From Craspedostauros australis (lineage: Eukaryota; Bacillariophyta; Bacillariophyceae; Mastogloiales; Achnanthaceae): a stretch of 64,000 bases of DNA. The translations under genes and the position numbers were made by a program. The DNA lies in NCBI GenBank assembly GCA_026770025.1, contig JAMXDE010000039.1, forward strand, positions 248,001-312,000. The letters run 5' to 3'. Below the pieces are notes generated by a model. That model did no database searches. It had not been told where the DNA came from and saw only the letters and a list, made by a program, of their open reading frames with translations. Every line of letters starts with the position of its first letter. The stretch's first letter is position 1. This document shows positions 36,808 through 48,305 of this stretch, piece by piece.

Positions 36808-38199
36808 TCACACAAGCGATGATCTGGACATAGATGAGATTGATCGAACACGACGAAAGGTCGCCCCTCGTTGTGAGGCACGCAGATTGGTGGGCTGAAG
36901 TGGTGTGGATTCGTCTGATTCTGTCTGTGCGTCATTGAAACGAACCTTGCTGTCGCTGTCGGTCGGCAGGGGGATGACAGCTGCTGGTTCCGCTGTGAGG
37001 AAGTTGTCTGCTCCAGCCAAGCACACGGGGACGTAGCTCGCTTTGTGGCAATCCACCAGCCACTTGCGGTACTCCTCGCGCTTCTTAACGGAATCGAGCG
37101 CAGAGCTACCCCACCCGTCCAATTGGCTAGTTTGCAACAGCCCGGCATCTTGATAATAGCGCAGGAAGCGGTCGTACGCGTGCTGGCTGAACCAGTACGT
37201 TGGCATGATACTCAGCGATGCCAATAGTCCAGGCCCATATGCCTGCTTGAGCAACATCATCGTCGTCATGAAGATCTGTGGGCAGAATGACGATGGATGC
37301 GATTTCAGGGAAGCGGTGAGCAACAGCGATGTGTGTACCATACGTACCCATCGAGGCGTGTGCTTACGCGTGCAACAGTGCTGGCACCGCGTAATTCGCA
37401 CGGAGCGTACCATACAACATGCCACAAGGCATGATCATACAAGGCCATATTATCAGAGCATTGGCAGCAATGGCAGGACAAGTGACAACGGCAGGACAAG
37501 TGGCAACGGCAATGCTCGGCCTTCTGACTTACCTGAGAAAGGATCATGGCGGAGATGAAAATCTCAAAGATGAGCGGCCAACGATTGCCTCCGCTGTCAT
37601 AGTTCGGGCGGTAGACGAAGATCAACAGCCATCGGATCAAGGGGGATGCGATGATCATGTACGCCAGCGCAATCGGTGCGACCAGCGGGCTGACGGGCGA
37701 CAGGGAAATGACGCAGAGAAACACGACGCCCGTGTCGACATAGAGCCTGAATGGCACCGGCATGCCCGCCCCTCCTCCACGCATGACCCGTGCCAGCCAT
37801 TTGAAGCGCACCGAGCTGGCAACGAGGGCACCGATTTGCAGCAAGTAAAATAACGGATACACGTGGCAGAGCCGCACAATCATCCAGTTCAACCAACTGA
37901 ACCATCAAGTTTTGCGGGAGTATCAAAAAAAAAGAAGAAGAATAGGAAGGGCAATCAGTCAATCTCAATCAAATCTGATGGGTGAATAAAAGCGTCACCA
38001 TCTTAGTCTGCTACCGCACAACATCAAAGGCGAATAGGGACCATAACGGAGACCATTCACTTGTACTTACGTGGCTGAGACTTGGGTTGGGATGATCGCC
38101 GCCACATTGCGCAGAACGGTCTGGAATTCTCGTCCGATTGTGATCTCTTTGGTGCGCCGCAGCAGAATATGGTGTAGATACAAATGGTATGGAGATAGG

Positions 38200-38243
<44 letters not shown>

Positions 38244-41200
38244 ACGCGCGCACGAAAAAACGTGCCGTTTCATTGTGGGGACCAATTGACAGACGTGTAA
38301 GGGGCGAGCTTTGCTTTGCAACAAGCATGTCGCAGTGCGAAATGATGTACCGATCATACGCACTTGTGCGCCGTGGACTGTTCGTTGGCTCACGGAACGC
38401 TGAGCGTGCGCAGCGTGATGAAGTGAACAGCAATCAAGTGCAACGTACCAGAACCGAGACCCTCCAGCACCATCGTCGCGAGGGATGTACCCGTGAAGGC
38501 TGTCATGAGACTAAAGTACCAATAATACTTCAGCGCCACGACTTCGGCTGCTCTCACGCTCGTTGCGCCACTTCCGAAATTTGCAATCGCCTTGAAAATG
38601 TGTGGGCAAATGGAGAAGAACAGAGTGTACAGCACTCCAGTCAAGAAACCAGAAATAGAATCTGCGTTGGTATTGCCCTGCATTCGATGGAGCTTTGGGA
38701 ATAGCTCCGTCAGGTTCTCAGTGGAAAGCAACGAAGATGCGGCGCTGGAAAAGTGGTGCGTTTGAGGATGTATGTTTGAATGCATGCAGCGGATATCGAC
38801 ATTCAGTTGAACAAGTGATGACGATGATGACCACAGCGATGACGACGAAGATGTTGAAACAATGAATATAACAATCAAAGAGGAAGGAGAACACAAGGCC
38901 GTGAGTAGTGGGATTGGCGTGTTGATTCAACGATCCTGGCGGTACCATCATGATGGACACGGTTCTGCAGAGAGTAGAACATCTTCATATGACATGCTGA
39001 AGACTTACGCCAGAGGTATTGTGTACAGAAAGTACATCAGGAAGAGAAGAACATACGAGCTGTGGTGTCGGTTCCGCGAATCATGCACGATTATCCGAGT
39101 ACAAGACAGCACCAGCGATCCAGCGTAAGCGTTGCCGTCAAAGTAGAGATTGAAGTGCACACATATGTGAGTAAAAATGCCATTGTCGAATGTGCAGATG
39201 GTGCGCTTGGCGTAGATGAAATAAATGGCAAGAGTTGGGAGCAGGTACCTGGGGTTGCACGTCGCGCATATCTGTAGCAGCGACAGAAGTCGTCGAAGCG
39301 TCACACATAGCCATCAAAGCACATCATTGACCAACGCAGAATGCAAAACTGCATTGGTACCGCACTCACATGAGCTTCCTGGTGAACTTTTGTCGATTGT
39401 TGATTGTCAAGGTCACTGGTTGGCAGAAGTTCCGACGATGCCAAAAGTTGTACGGAGCCGCATCAGCCAACGGCGGAACCGGAATATCTTCCACCTGCCT
39501 CCACATGCCCATTGCATTTCCGTCCATGGTGCACTGCCTTGCAGCCAGCGCAGCCTGGCGGCTTGTGAACGTCACGACGGCATACGTATTGGTTTTGATT
39601 GCGATGTCCACCAAATCCTTCGATGTGGATGCTGCACTTGTGAGGACCTTTTCGTTGATCTCTTGGAACCTCGCTCTCCAGTTTTTCGTTAGCGGGACTC
39701 GCAATTCCCCCGTATCAAGAAAACGATACTGTGGCTTCTTTTTCCTTCGCTTTCCACTTTGAACCGGCTGAGTGAGCAACTGAGCCTTTGTCCAGTTGTC
39801 TTCCGCTTCTGCAGCTTGCGTCATCACGATTGATTCGCGACGTCGCAAGGACGAAACACGCAGGGCGGGCTTGGTGGATGACATAGTGGCCACGCTGGCA
39901 CCATGGAGCAGCACCATGGCACGGGTCTCATGGACGGATTTCGCGTTGAGGTCATCTAGCTTCGCGTCCAATGTTGCTTCTTTCACTCTTGATCTTGCCT
40001 TCAGCAGTCTTTCGTTCGCTGCCTCCAACACCTCCTTGGCATCCTCTTCCATCTCAATGAGACGTTCCATGTCGGCCATGCGGACCATCTCTTCGCAGCA
40101 ACCGCGCATGCAACAACCTCCGCCGCTGCGGGCGAACTCAACCGCGTATGTGGACGTTTGTTCCGGCCCGTACGATTTCAAGAATCTGTCAAAGTACCAA
40201 TCCTCGTCGAATCCAACCTCCCTTGCAAATTCTCTCCTCTCGTCTTCTGACATTTGATACATGCAGTAGAAGTCTTCGTCGTCGCCGTTGTCATCAGTGT
40301 GCTTGAATGCTTCAGCCCTCGGGTCTTTCCCAGGATAATCGTGCTGGAAAATATCTTGGAGTGTCATAGAGGATTTGCGGCTCCCCTTTGTCTTCACAAA
40401 ATCTCTTTCTGCCGAATCCGGTCGCGAAGCTGGAAATTTAGGTTGACTCAGGCTGTCGAGAAATGAGGAAACTTCTTCGTCATCGTAGTTGTCGCCGTCG
40501 TCGTCGGCAGCGCAAGGACTATGGTGATCATCGTCGCTCGCGCCGTTATCAACATCGCCCACACGCGCATTTCCATCCTCTACCTCGCTTTCCTGTATTG
40601 GAGCCATTCCCCATGACTTGCCTTTGTCTTTGTCGTTGCCATTGTGCTGCGAGGCCTGTTCGTTTTTTGAGGGTGCAGATCGATGACCTTGCTGTCGTGC
40701 GGCCTCGGCGGCGGTGGTGGTAGCGCTGCTGCTGCTTCCACTTTGGCCGATATCCGCTGGACCCCCTTCCATTCCACCCTGTTGCTCGATGTCGCCAGTG
40801 TCACATTCTTCGCCGTTTTCACCACTATAGGTACTTTCGGCGTCTTCGAAATTGCCTATGTCCAAGAATGATTCAGTTCTTTGGTTCCTCATCTGCCCCG
40901 GATCGGTTTGCTGCGGCAAGACAGCTTGCTCTGAGACAGCTTCTGAAGGCTGGTCTGCGCCATCCGCTCCAAACCGCGGCGGCGATGACTTGCCTTCCTC
41001 GGCACCATCATCGCTATTTCCATGTGGAACAGCTGCTCCTGCAGACGCCGCATCTGGCATGTGGCAGGATTCGAAGGCACTCGAATTGTGCTCTGTGCCA
41101 TCATGCTCTGCATCGCTCTCCATGATTGCACTCATTTTGGATCTCGCTGAAGAACTGAGTGGTTCGAAGGATGAGATGGAATGACTTGCGTTGGCATTGG

Positions 41201-42341
41201 CATTGGCATTGGCGGTGTCGCTGGCGTTCCCGCTCGTAGCCGTGCTCTCTTCGTGCGCTGTGAAATAAAGAGACTCATCTTGGCTTGAGCCACTGCGTTC
41301 TCGCAGCTTCGACATCCTCTGTCGTATATACCGCAAACGCCGGATCCTCCGGGCTGCCTTGTACCAGATGGACCATGCAGCGCTGAGTTCGTTGGCGTTC
41401 GGAAGGATCGTGACAGCGGCGACGGAGCTGGAGAAACCGGGTTGATTCGGGATGCATTGGTCGAAGAATTGAGTCGTCAGGTACAGCTGCCAGTCCTTGC
41501 TGGCGTTATTTTGCTGCTGCGACAAGTCGTCAGGCAGTCTGTACAGGACGCTCCACAATGCCACGTTTGGAACTGTGACGCGCAGCTCCGGGTGCGGAAT
41601 GAACGACGGTATGTCTTGGGGGCTGACATCGCACGGTTCGTGGAGCAGATCCAGGCTCTCCTTCTCGTTCCGCCGGTCCTGCCAGTGATCGTACTCCATG
41701 TGGAAGACACGGCGCAGCGCCAGCAGGTCGATCCATTCTCGCCATAGCAATGACGCAGTGTAGATGTACAGCAGGTACGCGAAGAGCACCGTGGCGTACA
41801 GCCTTGCGACAATTCCTGAAGCATCGAGGGATTCCGTCGCGGCGGTCTCGAGGCTGGGGACGTTGGCCAACGTCGTTTTCTCGTAATCCGTCAGATTTCG
41901 GAGCTGCGTGCAGGTGTTCGTAACTTGCTTCGCCGCACCGCACGTCACCGTGAGGTTCATCGGCAAGATGAGCCCCATGCAGCCGAGCGTCGCCAGCAAG
42001 GCTATCTTGAAGCACAGCACGTGCATGCGAACCAGGACCAGCCCATCGAGGTTGCATCTGAGGAACTTCCCCATTTCGCCACCCTTACGCGTGCCTGTGC
42101 CTGGTATGCCCTTCAACATGTCTTGGTACGAAAGGTGGATGGACCAGGTGAACCAGCTCAGGCAGTATGGATACCGCAGGACGTTCTTGATGACCTTGTC
42201 AGATCGTGCCCACGTCCTTGGTGCGATCACGTCGTTTATCTTTCCTGACTTCACGATCATGCCAAACACCAAGAAGGAACCGGTCATCACGCCGATCCCG
42301 ATACCCAAATTCACCCCGATCAACCGCAGCGTCACCGTCAT
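36808..42341 (-). CDS. OSCA/TMEM63-like (CSC1) mechanosensitive or osmosensitive cation channel, six exons
   Basis: Exons 42341-39370, 39059-39009, 38744-38449, 38146-38071, 37896-37533 and 37275-36808 join in frame into 1408 aa; all junctions are GT-AG. The N-terminus has three membrane segments typical of RSN1_TM. A ~730-residue cytosolic region follows, far longer than usual, with Ser/Asp/Glu-rich stretches and a central C-C-M-R-G-C-C. Near its end is the conserved Y-A-V-V-T-F-T-S-R-Q-A-A block of the family's cytosolic domain. Exons 2-6 encode the membrane core: L-F-P-K-L-H...S-G-F-L-T-G-V-L-Y, K-Y-Y-W-Y-F-S-L, then P-L-V-A-P-I-A-L-A-Y and Y-R-P-N-Y-D-S-G-G-N-R-W-P. These match OSCA proteins. 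They are Ca2+-permeable channels in plasma or endomembranes. The weakest junction is the acceptor at 38147. Family call high; exact ends of exon 4 moderate. Confidence 0.85.
38147..38448 (-). other. OSCA-like gene intron 3 with (TG)n(AG)n microsatellite
   Basis: GTACGT donor; acceptor after an AAAG with a poor pyrimidine tract. The intron contains (TG)12 directly followed by about ten (AG) units (38201-38243), which on the coding strand form a CT/CA-rich tract upstream of the acceptor. Confidence 0.75.
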
Positions 42342-43295
42342 GATGCCAGACTACTTTCGCCTTCAGGGGGAGTGCTATTGCGAGTTTGTATTCTCCTCGT
42401 CTCCGGTACCCTGGATTCTATGGCTTCACTTCCTTGTTTGTGTCGATGGGAGAGTGACAACGAGGATGGCAGAACAGGAGCAGCAGGCACGAGAATGTAT
42501 GAGTAAGTCGGCCTGGAAGGTCGGAGATCGATGCGTTCTCCTCCGAGTCGTACATGGCCCGTCGTTCGAGGTTCTGCGTCTTCCTCTTTCGCGGCCCGGC
42601 CATCGCATGGTGTGGAGGCGCCGCTCGACAGAGAAAGATGCTGAAGGAAAGAGAACATGACGGGCAACGCAGCTGTTGACACCGAGAATGCAAACCGACT
42701 AATCGAATGGGTCGATCCACGAACAAGTCAGAACTATGGCTGGCAGGCTAACTGCAGAGTACTCGTAGAGTGTAGAGCGGCGAGAGAGTTTGGCATATTG
42801 CACAGTAGAGCATGGGTATGGTGTGGTATGGTATGGTATGGTAACATAGAGAAACACATACAGAATACTCTACTCATGCTTGTAGAAGCGTTGGTGAAGG
42901 GCCTCGCATGTGTAGGACGAGATCACGAGAGTTCCATCTCATACTACCTCTCCAACTCCTACACCAGAGATCGTACAGACCCGTCGCACCCAGCAGATAC
43001 CTGAGTGGATGCGTGAAAGTTTGGCAGGGCATCAGTGAAGCGGTAATGGCGGAGGATCTGTCCATGTCTTGGAAGTCGTGCGGTATGTATGGTTCTCCGC
43101 TAATATTCGTTCATTTTATCTGGCATGTGATGGTAATTTTACGGTACGAATATAGTTGAGTATTATATGGATCTGTGCTTCTGTAGAGATCCCGCAGAGC
43201 AAGCAGCCTGATGTGTCTTCCAAGGTTAGGCATCTCACCCAGAAGATGTCCAGCATCTGCCCCATCAACTGTCCAACAGCCACCAACCAACGAAC
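42342..43295. other. Intergenic, OSCA-like promoter and 3' flank of the ZIP gene
   Basis: This contains a GGTAT-type pentanucleotide run (about 42821-42844) and one exact TACTCGTA (42760-42767). Open frames at 42338-42726 lie in several phases and were not accepted. Confidence 0.45.
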
Positions 43296-44892
43296 CTACA
43301 CCGAGAACAGCATCAAGGAAGATGCGATAGCAAATGCACCAAATAGGAAGGAGTAAGTCACAATCTTGCTGTCATCTGGACAGTACCGCTGTGCGGTTGG
43401 GAACAGCTCATCAATGGAGATGACGGTCATCATTCCGCTGACCAGCCCAAAGACGATTCCGTATGCGTTGCCAGAGAAGGTGCTGGAGAAGATGCCCCAT
43501 CCGATCAATGCGCCGATTGGTTCGGAGACGCCGGAAAGGATCCCCCATCCGAACGCGTACCAGCGGCGTCCAGTGGCATAGTAGATGGGCATGGCAACAC
43601 ACAGACCTTCGGGGATGTTGTGGACAGCAATGCCGACGGCAAGAGCGATGCCGACGGTCGGATCGTCCACGTAGGAGACGAAGGTCACAAGGCCTTCCGG
43701 GAAGTTGTGGATGGCTGTCGTCACATGTTAGATGTTGGTGAATGTTGCGTAGTAATGATTGATATTGGTACACATTGGTGCACATTGGCACAGATTTGTA
43801 CACAATGTCGCAAATATTAGTCGATACACGGAGAGGGAGGAATGATACGGTGAGAATCGGTGCGTTGTCTATTGCTGTGCACCACACATTCAAGTCCAGA
43901 TGATATTATACTTGCAGTTTGAGATCTGTTCCAACAAACACGAGCAGAACAGAGCAGAACAGACGGTCACTGTTTGCGTACCGATTGCGAGAGCCATCAC
44001 GAAGCCCATGTGCATCAATGGTCTTTGATCAGCCTTGATGGCGGCGAGAGCTGACTCATCAGATGTATCTGACGAGCCATCGTCTTTCTCGACATCTTGC
44101 TTTCCCTGGGTGGGGGATGAGGTTGGGTTGACACGGACCACACCTGGAGCAGCTTCATTTCCATCATTTCTGTGATTTGCACCATCGGCAGCAACGACCT
44201 CCTCGGATTCTTCAGCATCCACCATCTCCTTTGCCATTTCATGGATGCGGTCGATCTCCTTGGCTGGATCAGGCTCCAGGTAGTGCATGGGACCAGCCGA
44301 GGATAGGATGGGAGAAGGAGGTGCGTCCATGATTGGATCGTTGTGGCCAGCATGCATGATCACGTCGGCGGCAGTGACCATTTGGCCATTCATCATCTTC
44401 TCGACAAGCCAATTGAGGAACTGAGGTGATGGAATATGAAGTCACAGAAGACCAATGGTGTAGAGTGCATTGGCAAGCGCGAATGGAGAAGGCGAAGTTC
44501 AAAATGGGTGAGGATGTGAGAGATTGCGGAATGTGGTGTGTGTGAAGCATGATGCTGAGACAAAAGAAGAGATACAGGAGAGGCAGAGGGAAACGTACCA
44601 GCATGAGCATGCACCCTCCGAAGAAGGCAAGCGTGGCATAGATGAAGGCATCCTCCTCGCTGTGGCCTTCATCCTCAAAGCCCGTGATGGCCTTGCCGTA
44701 GATATCCACAAGCGATATGTACAGCATCACGCCGGCAGCCGCTCCAAGGGAAATGGCCAACGTCTTGCGATTGGCAAGGGAGACCAGCTTGGGTGAGAAG
44801 ACGACGCCAGCACCGATGGCGGTCACCAACCCGGCGGCAATCACAAGGATGAATGCAACTGCGGTCTCATCGTCTTCCAATCTGCCTCCCAT
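43296..44892 (-). CDS. ZIP-family metal transporter, three exons
   Basis: Exons 44892-44599, 44420-43982 and 43714-43296 join in frame into 383 aa; introns are 178 and 267 nt, GT-AG. ZIPs move Zn, Fe, Mn or Cd into the cytosol from outside or from vesicles. The N-terminal exon has three membrane segments with G-A-A-A-G-V-M-L-Y-I-S. Exon 2 is mostly an acidic, His-poor cytosolic loop with Ser/Asp runs. Exon 3 carries both metal-site helices: H-N-F-P-E-G-L (247-253, reformed across the second splice) and H-N-I-P-E-G (276-281), then three further spans. This resembles the ZupT/GufA-like branch. Substrate and membrane cannot be told. The reconstitution of the first metal motif across the junction strongly supports the model. 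Confidence 0.92.
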
Positions 44893-46001
44893 GATGATGT
44901 TTCGTTGGTGTCAAGGGTTGTTTTGAGTTGCTTTGCTTTGTTGTTTGTGTGAGGTTGCATTTTATGAAACGATGTGGTGTTGTTTCGGATCCAAGAGAAT
45001 GGTCGTGCCACACATGCGGGTGCTTTGCCCACACACCCATTGCTCCAGAGTTCGGGCTGGTTGCATTGGGTGGCGACAACGGGGTACCTCTGTGATGCAT
45101 CGATGTATCGTGGACCCCGCCCTTTGGCGGAACAATCCCGAACTTGCACGCGATGGGTGGGCAACATCAGCCATCGAGATGTGCCAATGAAGTCACACAT
45201 GGATACCTATTCATGGGAACCTCTTCTGTGGCTATTGAGAAGAGCCACAACCTATGTTTGAGGACTGGAGTGGTGCAAAGGGAACCAGCACGCACCCAAA
45301 CCATGACAGATCGGTTTCGCCTGCCACCACCCACCGGCGCAAACCGATGGCACGTCTCATAGTACTCTGGGTACACGTGAGTGTTGGCTATTTGTGACCA
45401 AATCGACAATGGGAAGTGGAATCGAACATTGATCTCAGGCATACTCTGATGCTGGAGTTGTCACCGCATCCATGGCATCTTGCGGCGCGACTCTCCTTGG
45501 CTCCACACTCTGCTGACGCTGGTGCTCTGTTCCGTTCGTTGTTCGCCTCCAGCATCTCGTTCTTCCTCTGGTGGATTTCTGCCGTTCACGTTTCTTGTGG
45601 CGCGACGGCACTCCGTTGAAAACCGGATACGGAATCTATTTATACACGACTGAGCCAGTGCAGTGAAATGGACACAGAACAAGTTCACACTAGAGTACGA
45701 TTGATGAAGAAACTGAAGTTGAAGTTCCAGATTCCATGATCTTCGCTTCGTCACCAAAACAACAACAACAGCTCGTTCGGACGCCAAAGCCATCAACAAG
45801 GCTGATGGAAGAGACAGCTCCCACGAGAAAGAACACCCAGAGCACCACACTCCACCATGCTGCAGTCGGAACAATACATACCTACAATACTCCTCCTGCA
45901 GTCCATCACACCAAGATCCATACGCGTACAATACTATCTAAGAAATACCCATTCGTCCACTGCAGCCCATTTGCGGCACTTCGCCATCACTTCCGAGGAA
46001 G
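44893..46001. other. Divergent promoter region, ZIP and fatty acid hydroxylase genes
   Basis: Starts on opposite strands 1.1 kb apart. The minus-strand frame at 45461-45931 has no family features and was rejected. No motif could be assigned. Confidence 0.5.
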
Positions 46002-47129
46002 ATGAAGAACTCCATGAGATCGTCGAATGTGGCATTGTTCCTCTCATTCGTTGGAATCTTGTTGTTCAACCAGATCGATGATGCGTCTTGTTTCGTTTCA
46101 GACTCTCGCATCGTCACAAGAACGGCAGGATTCTGCATTCATTCTGCAGTCTTCGCGCCAAGGACGACAACGACGACAACGACAACAACGACAACAACGA
46201 CGACAGCGAGGAGGAGTTCGATGCCAGCCACGCAATCGGCGAACGCATCGCGCTCAATCAATCGCTCCCCACCAACTCCAGACGCAACATTGCTGCCACT
46301 GCCCTCACCGGTTCGAGTGCCGCATGTATCAGAACCATCATCGCCATCGAGATCAACCCCAACAACAACGGATGCCATGCCGAAAGCGGCTCTACGACCG
46401 AGTGATGACGGAGGGAAAGAACCATTGCGCACGAATATGATGAATAACACGGCGCTGCCATCTGCCGACTCTGTGGCGCCCGCAAACTCCAGATCAGGAA
46501 CAGCAGCCGTTCCCCGCACAATCCACCAAGCGGTTCGGACCTTCTTCTTCAGCGGAGACTTCGGGCCGTCCATCGTTGTGGTTGCGCTGGCTGGAATCGT
46601 CGTCAATCGACTCACGCTGATGGTTGGCCAGCCCCCAGCAATGGCCGACATTCCAGCACCAATATCTGCGGCGGACATCGCCGTGTTCGTGGCGAGCATC
46701 TTATTCTGGTGGGTCCAGGAACACGCGCTGCACCAGCATGTGCTGCATTCCAAAGCTGATTGGATCGGCAAGCAGATCCATCAGGAACACCACGATCTCC
46801 CGTACCACCACGTGAGCATCGATCCGGCCTGGATGCTGCTGTCATGGTTGGGCATTGCGCATCTCGTGCTGCGTTGCGTTCTGCCGCTGCCGTTGGCGTT
46901 GTCTGCGACGCTGGGTTACGCCGGCGCCGGGTTGTTCTACGAATGGGCGCATTACATCGTCCACACGCGGGTGCCGATGCGCAGCAAGTTCTGGAAGCAG
47001 GTGCGGGACAATCACATCCGTCACCACAAGGTGAATTCCGACTACTGGTTTGCATTCTCGCTGCCCATCATGGACGATTGGTTTGGGACGAATCCATCGC
47101 TGTCGCACGCCCGTGAGACGAGACGATGA
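46002..47129 (+). CDS. Fatty acid hydroxylase superfamily (sterol desaturase-like) enzyme
   Basis: 375 aa, ATG at 46002. The di-iron His clusters are all present: H-A-L-H-Q-H-V-L-H (241-249), H-Q-E-H-H (260-264) with H-H at 269-270, H-Y-I-V-H (317-321), and D-N-H-I-R-H-H (336-342). Membrane segments lie at ~185-207, 222-240 and 275-312. Relatives hydroxylate or desaturate sterols, fatty acids, sphingolipids or carotenoids using O2. The first ~170 residues are Ser/Thr/Pro-rich. They begin with a hydrophobic segment ending A-S-C-F (29-32 region), which could be a signal or plastid-type presequence, and include a run of 14 Thr from ACN repeats (55-68). The substrate is unknown. Confidence 0.85.
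   Translation: MKNSMRSSNVALFLSFVGILLFNQIDDASCFVSDSRIVTRTAGFCIHSAVFAPRTTTTTTTTTTTTTTARRSSMPATQSANASRSINRSPPTPDATLLPLPSPVRVPHVSEPSSPSRSTPTTTDAMPKAALRPSDDGGKEPLRTNMMNNTALPSADSVAPANSRSGTAAVPRTIHQAVRTFFFSGDFGPSIVVVALAGIVVNRLTLMVGQPPAMADIPAPISAADIAVFVASILFWWVQEHALHQHVLHSKADWIGKQIHQEHHDLPYHHVSIDPAWMLLSWLGIAHLVLRCVLPLPLALSATLGYAGAGLFYEWAHYIVHTRVPMRSKFWKQVRDNHIRHHKVNSDYWFAFSLPIMDDWFGTNPSLSHARETRR
46164..46208 (+). repeat. ACA/ACG repeat encoding polythreonine
   Basis: About 14 Thr codons in the disordered N-terminal part of the hydroxylase. The codons alternate ACA/ACG irregularly, so the array is not a pure microsatellite. Confidence 0.85.
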
Positions 47130-48305
47130 GTCCGCAACCGCGGTGATGGTGGAGTAGAACTTGGTGTGGTATCGTGAATACGATTACATTATTCTATTAT
47201 ATTGTATTCTATATTATTGTACTTAATATTATACTTGAGGCTCCCTGCATGCAATCTCTGTGTTAGGCATTGAAGTATGCGCAGATACTGTTGGAAAGGA
47301 TAAGAAGAAAGGGAGAGATGGATTGGATGAAAGTGCGAATGATGCAGAAGACCGGTGCTCCACTCTGCTGTGAGGATCATGATCAGCTGGAGATCTTGCT
47401 TCGGAGGGGAAGCATGTCACCGTCTGTCATGCACACCGCAAGCTGAACCCGGACTCGTGACAGTCGCGATCATTTGCTGCATTCGTTGGATCAGAAATCC
47501 CCACGATGGATAAATGTTTCTGTTCCAGAACCTCTTTTTAACCGCACTTGTGGCTTTCGCATAAATGTAAAGCTCCGAAAACAGATTTAGCCTCCATTCG
47601 GATAAATATGAACTGCCTTGTGTTCCTAAGAGCTCGTCTGAGTGCCGCGACGGGGATCAAACTTTCGCCTCTACCCACAACACGCGGCGACGCAACGAGA
47701 ACAAGGAAACACCAAAAGACGACAACGCCAAACCAAACAATGGTGCACAACAGCAACGACACGAAAGAAACGACAAACAGCCACCGACGCATCAGCTCGC
47801 CCAGTCACACACAGAGCGAAACAGATGCGTCCCTGGCCCGTACGTGCACAAGTGGCAGCCTGGACTTCGCGGCACGCATGTCAGTGAGGCAGCAGATACG
47901 CGGAAAACGTAGAAATAGGAACATTTACATCACCCGAAGCCTCAGCGCTCCTCTTCACGAGTCTGCAGTCAAAGGTCGCATCACTCCGACCAGCACGACG
48001 ACACCGACATTCCCACCAACATCGTTCGCATACCAGGACCAGCAGCAGTGGCAGCAGAACGATCAATCATCTGAAGACTCCAGGTTGTCACTTGGTGGAT
48101 GCAACAGCAAGAAACGCCACAGTTCCAGTCCCAAGCACAATCCATTTCCTGCACGCTGCGGTGGTCTCGACGCTGATCGACATCTCCACCAGTTGGCGTC
48201 AATCCGGTCGCTACCAAACACCGCGGTCAACACCGGCGATACCCCATACTCGCACCCCATACTCTGACTCTTACGGCCTACTCGAACTTGTACTCGCATC
48301 AACCG
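47130..48305. other. Intergenic region, 3' of hydroxylase and promoter of DUF6824 gene
   Basis: This begins with an A/T-rich stretch of TATT-type repeats (47187-47235), likely 3' flank of the hydroxylase. The open frame at 47548-48267 is low complexity and lies in the leader of the next gene; it was rejected. Confidence 0.45.

Noticed and set aside
45461..45931. 156-codon minus-strand frame between ZIP and hydroxylase
   Set aside because: No domain, no signal features and no splice partner; likely chance.
47548..48267. 239-codon open frame upstream of the DUF6824 gene
   Set aside because: Low-complexity Thr/Ser/Arg content typical of leader sequence. Its end overlaps the region just before the real start.
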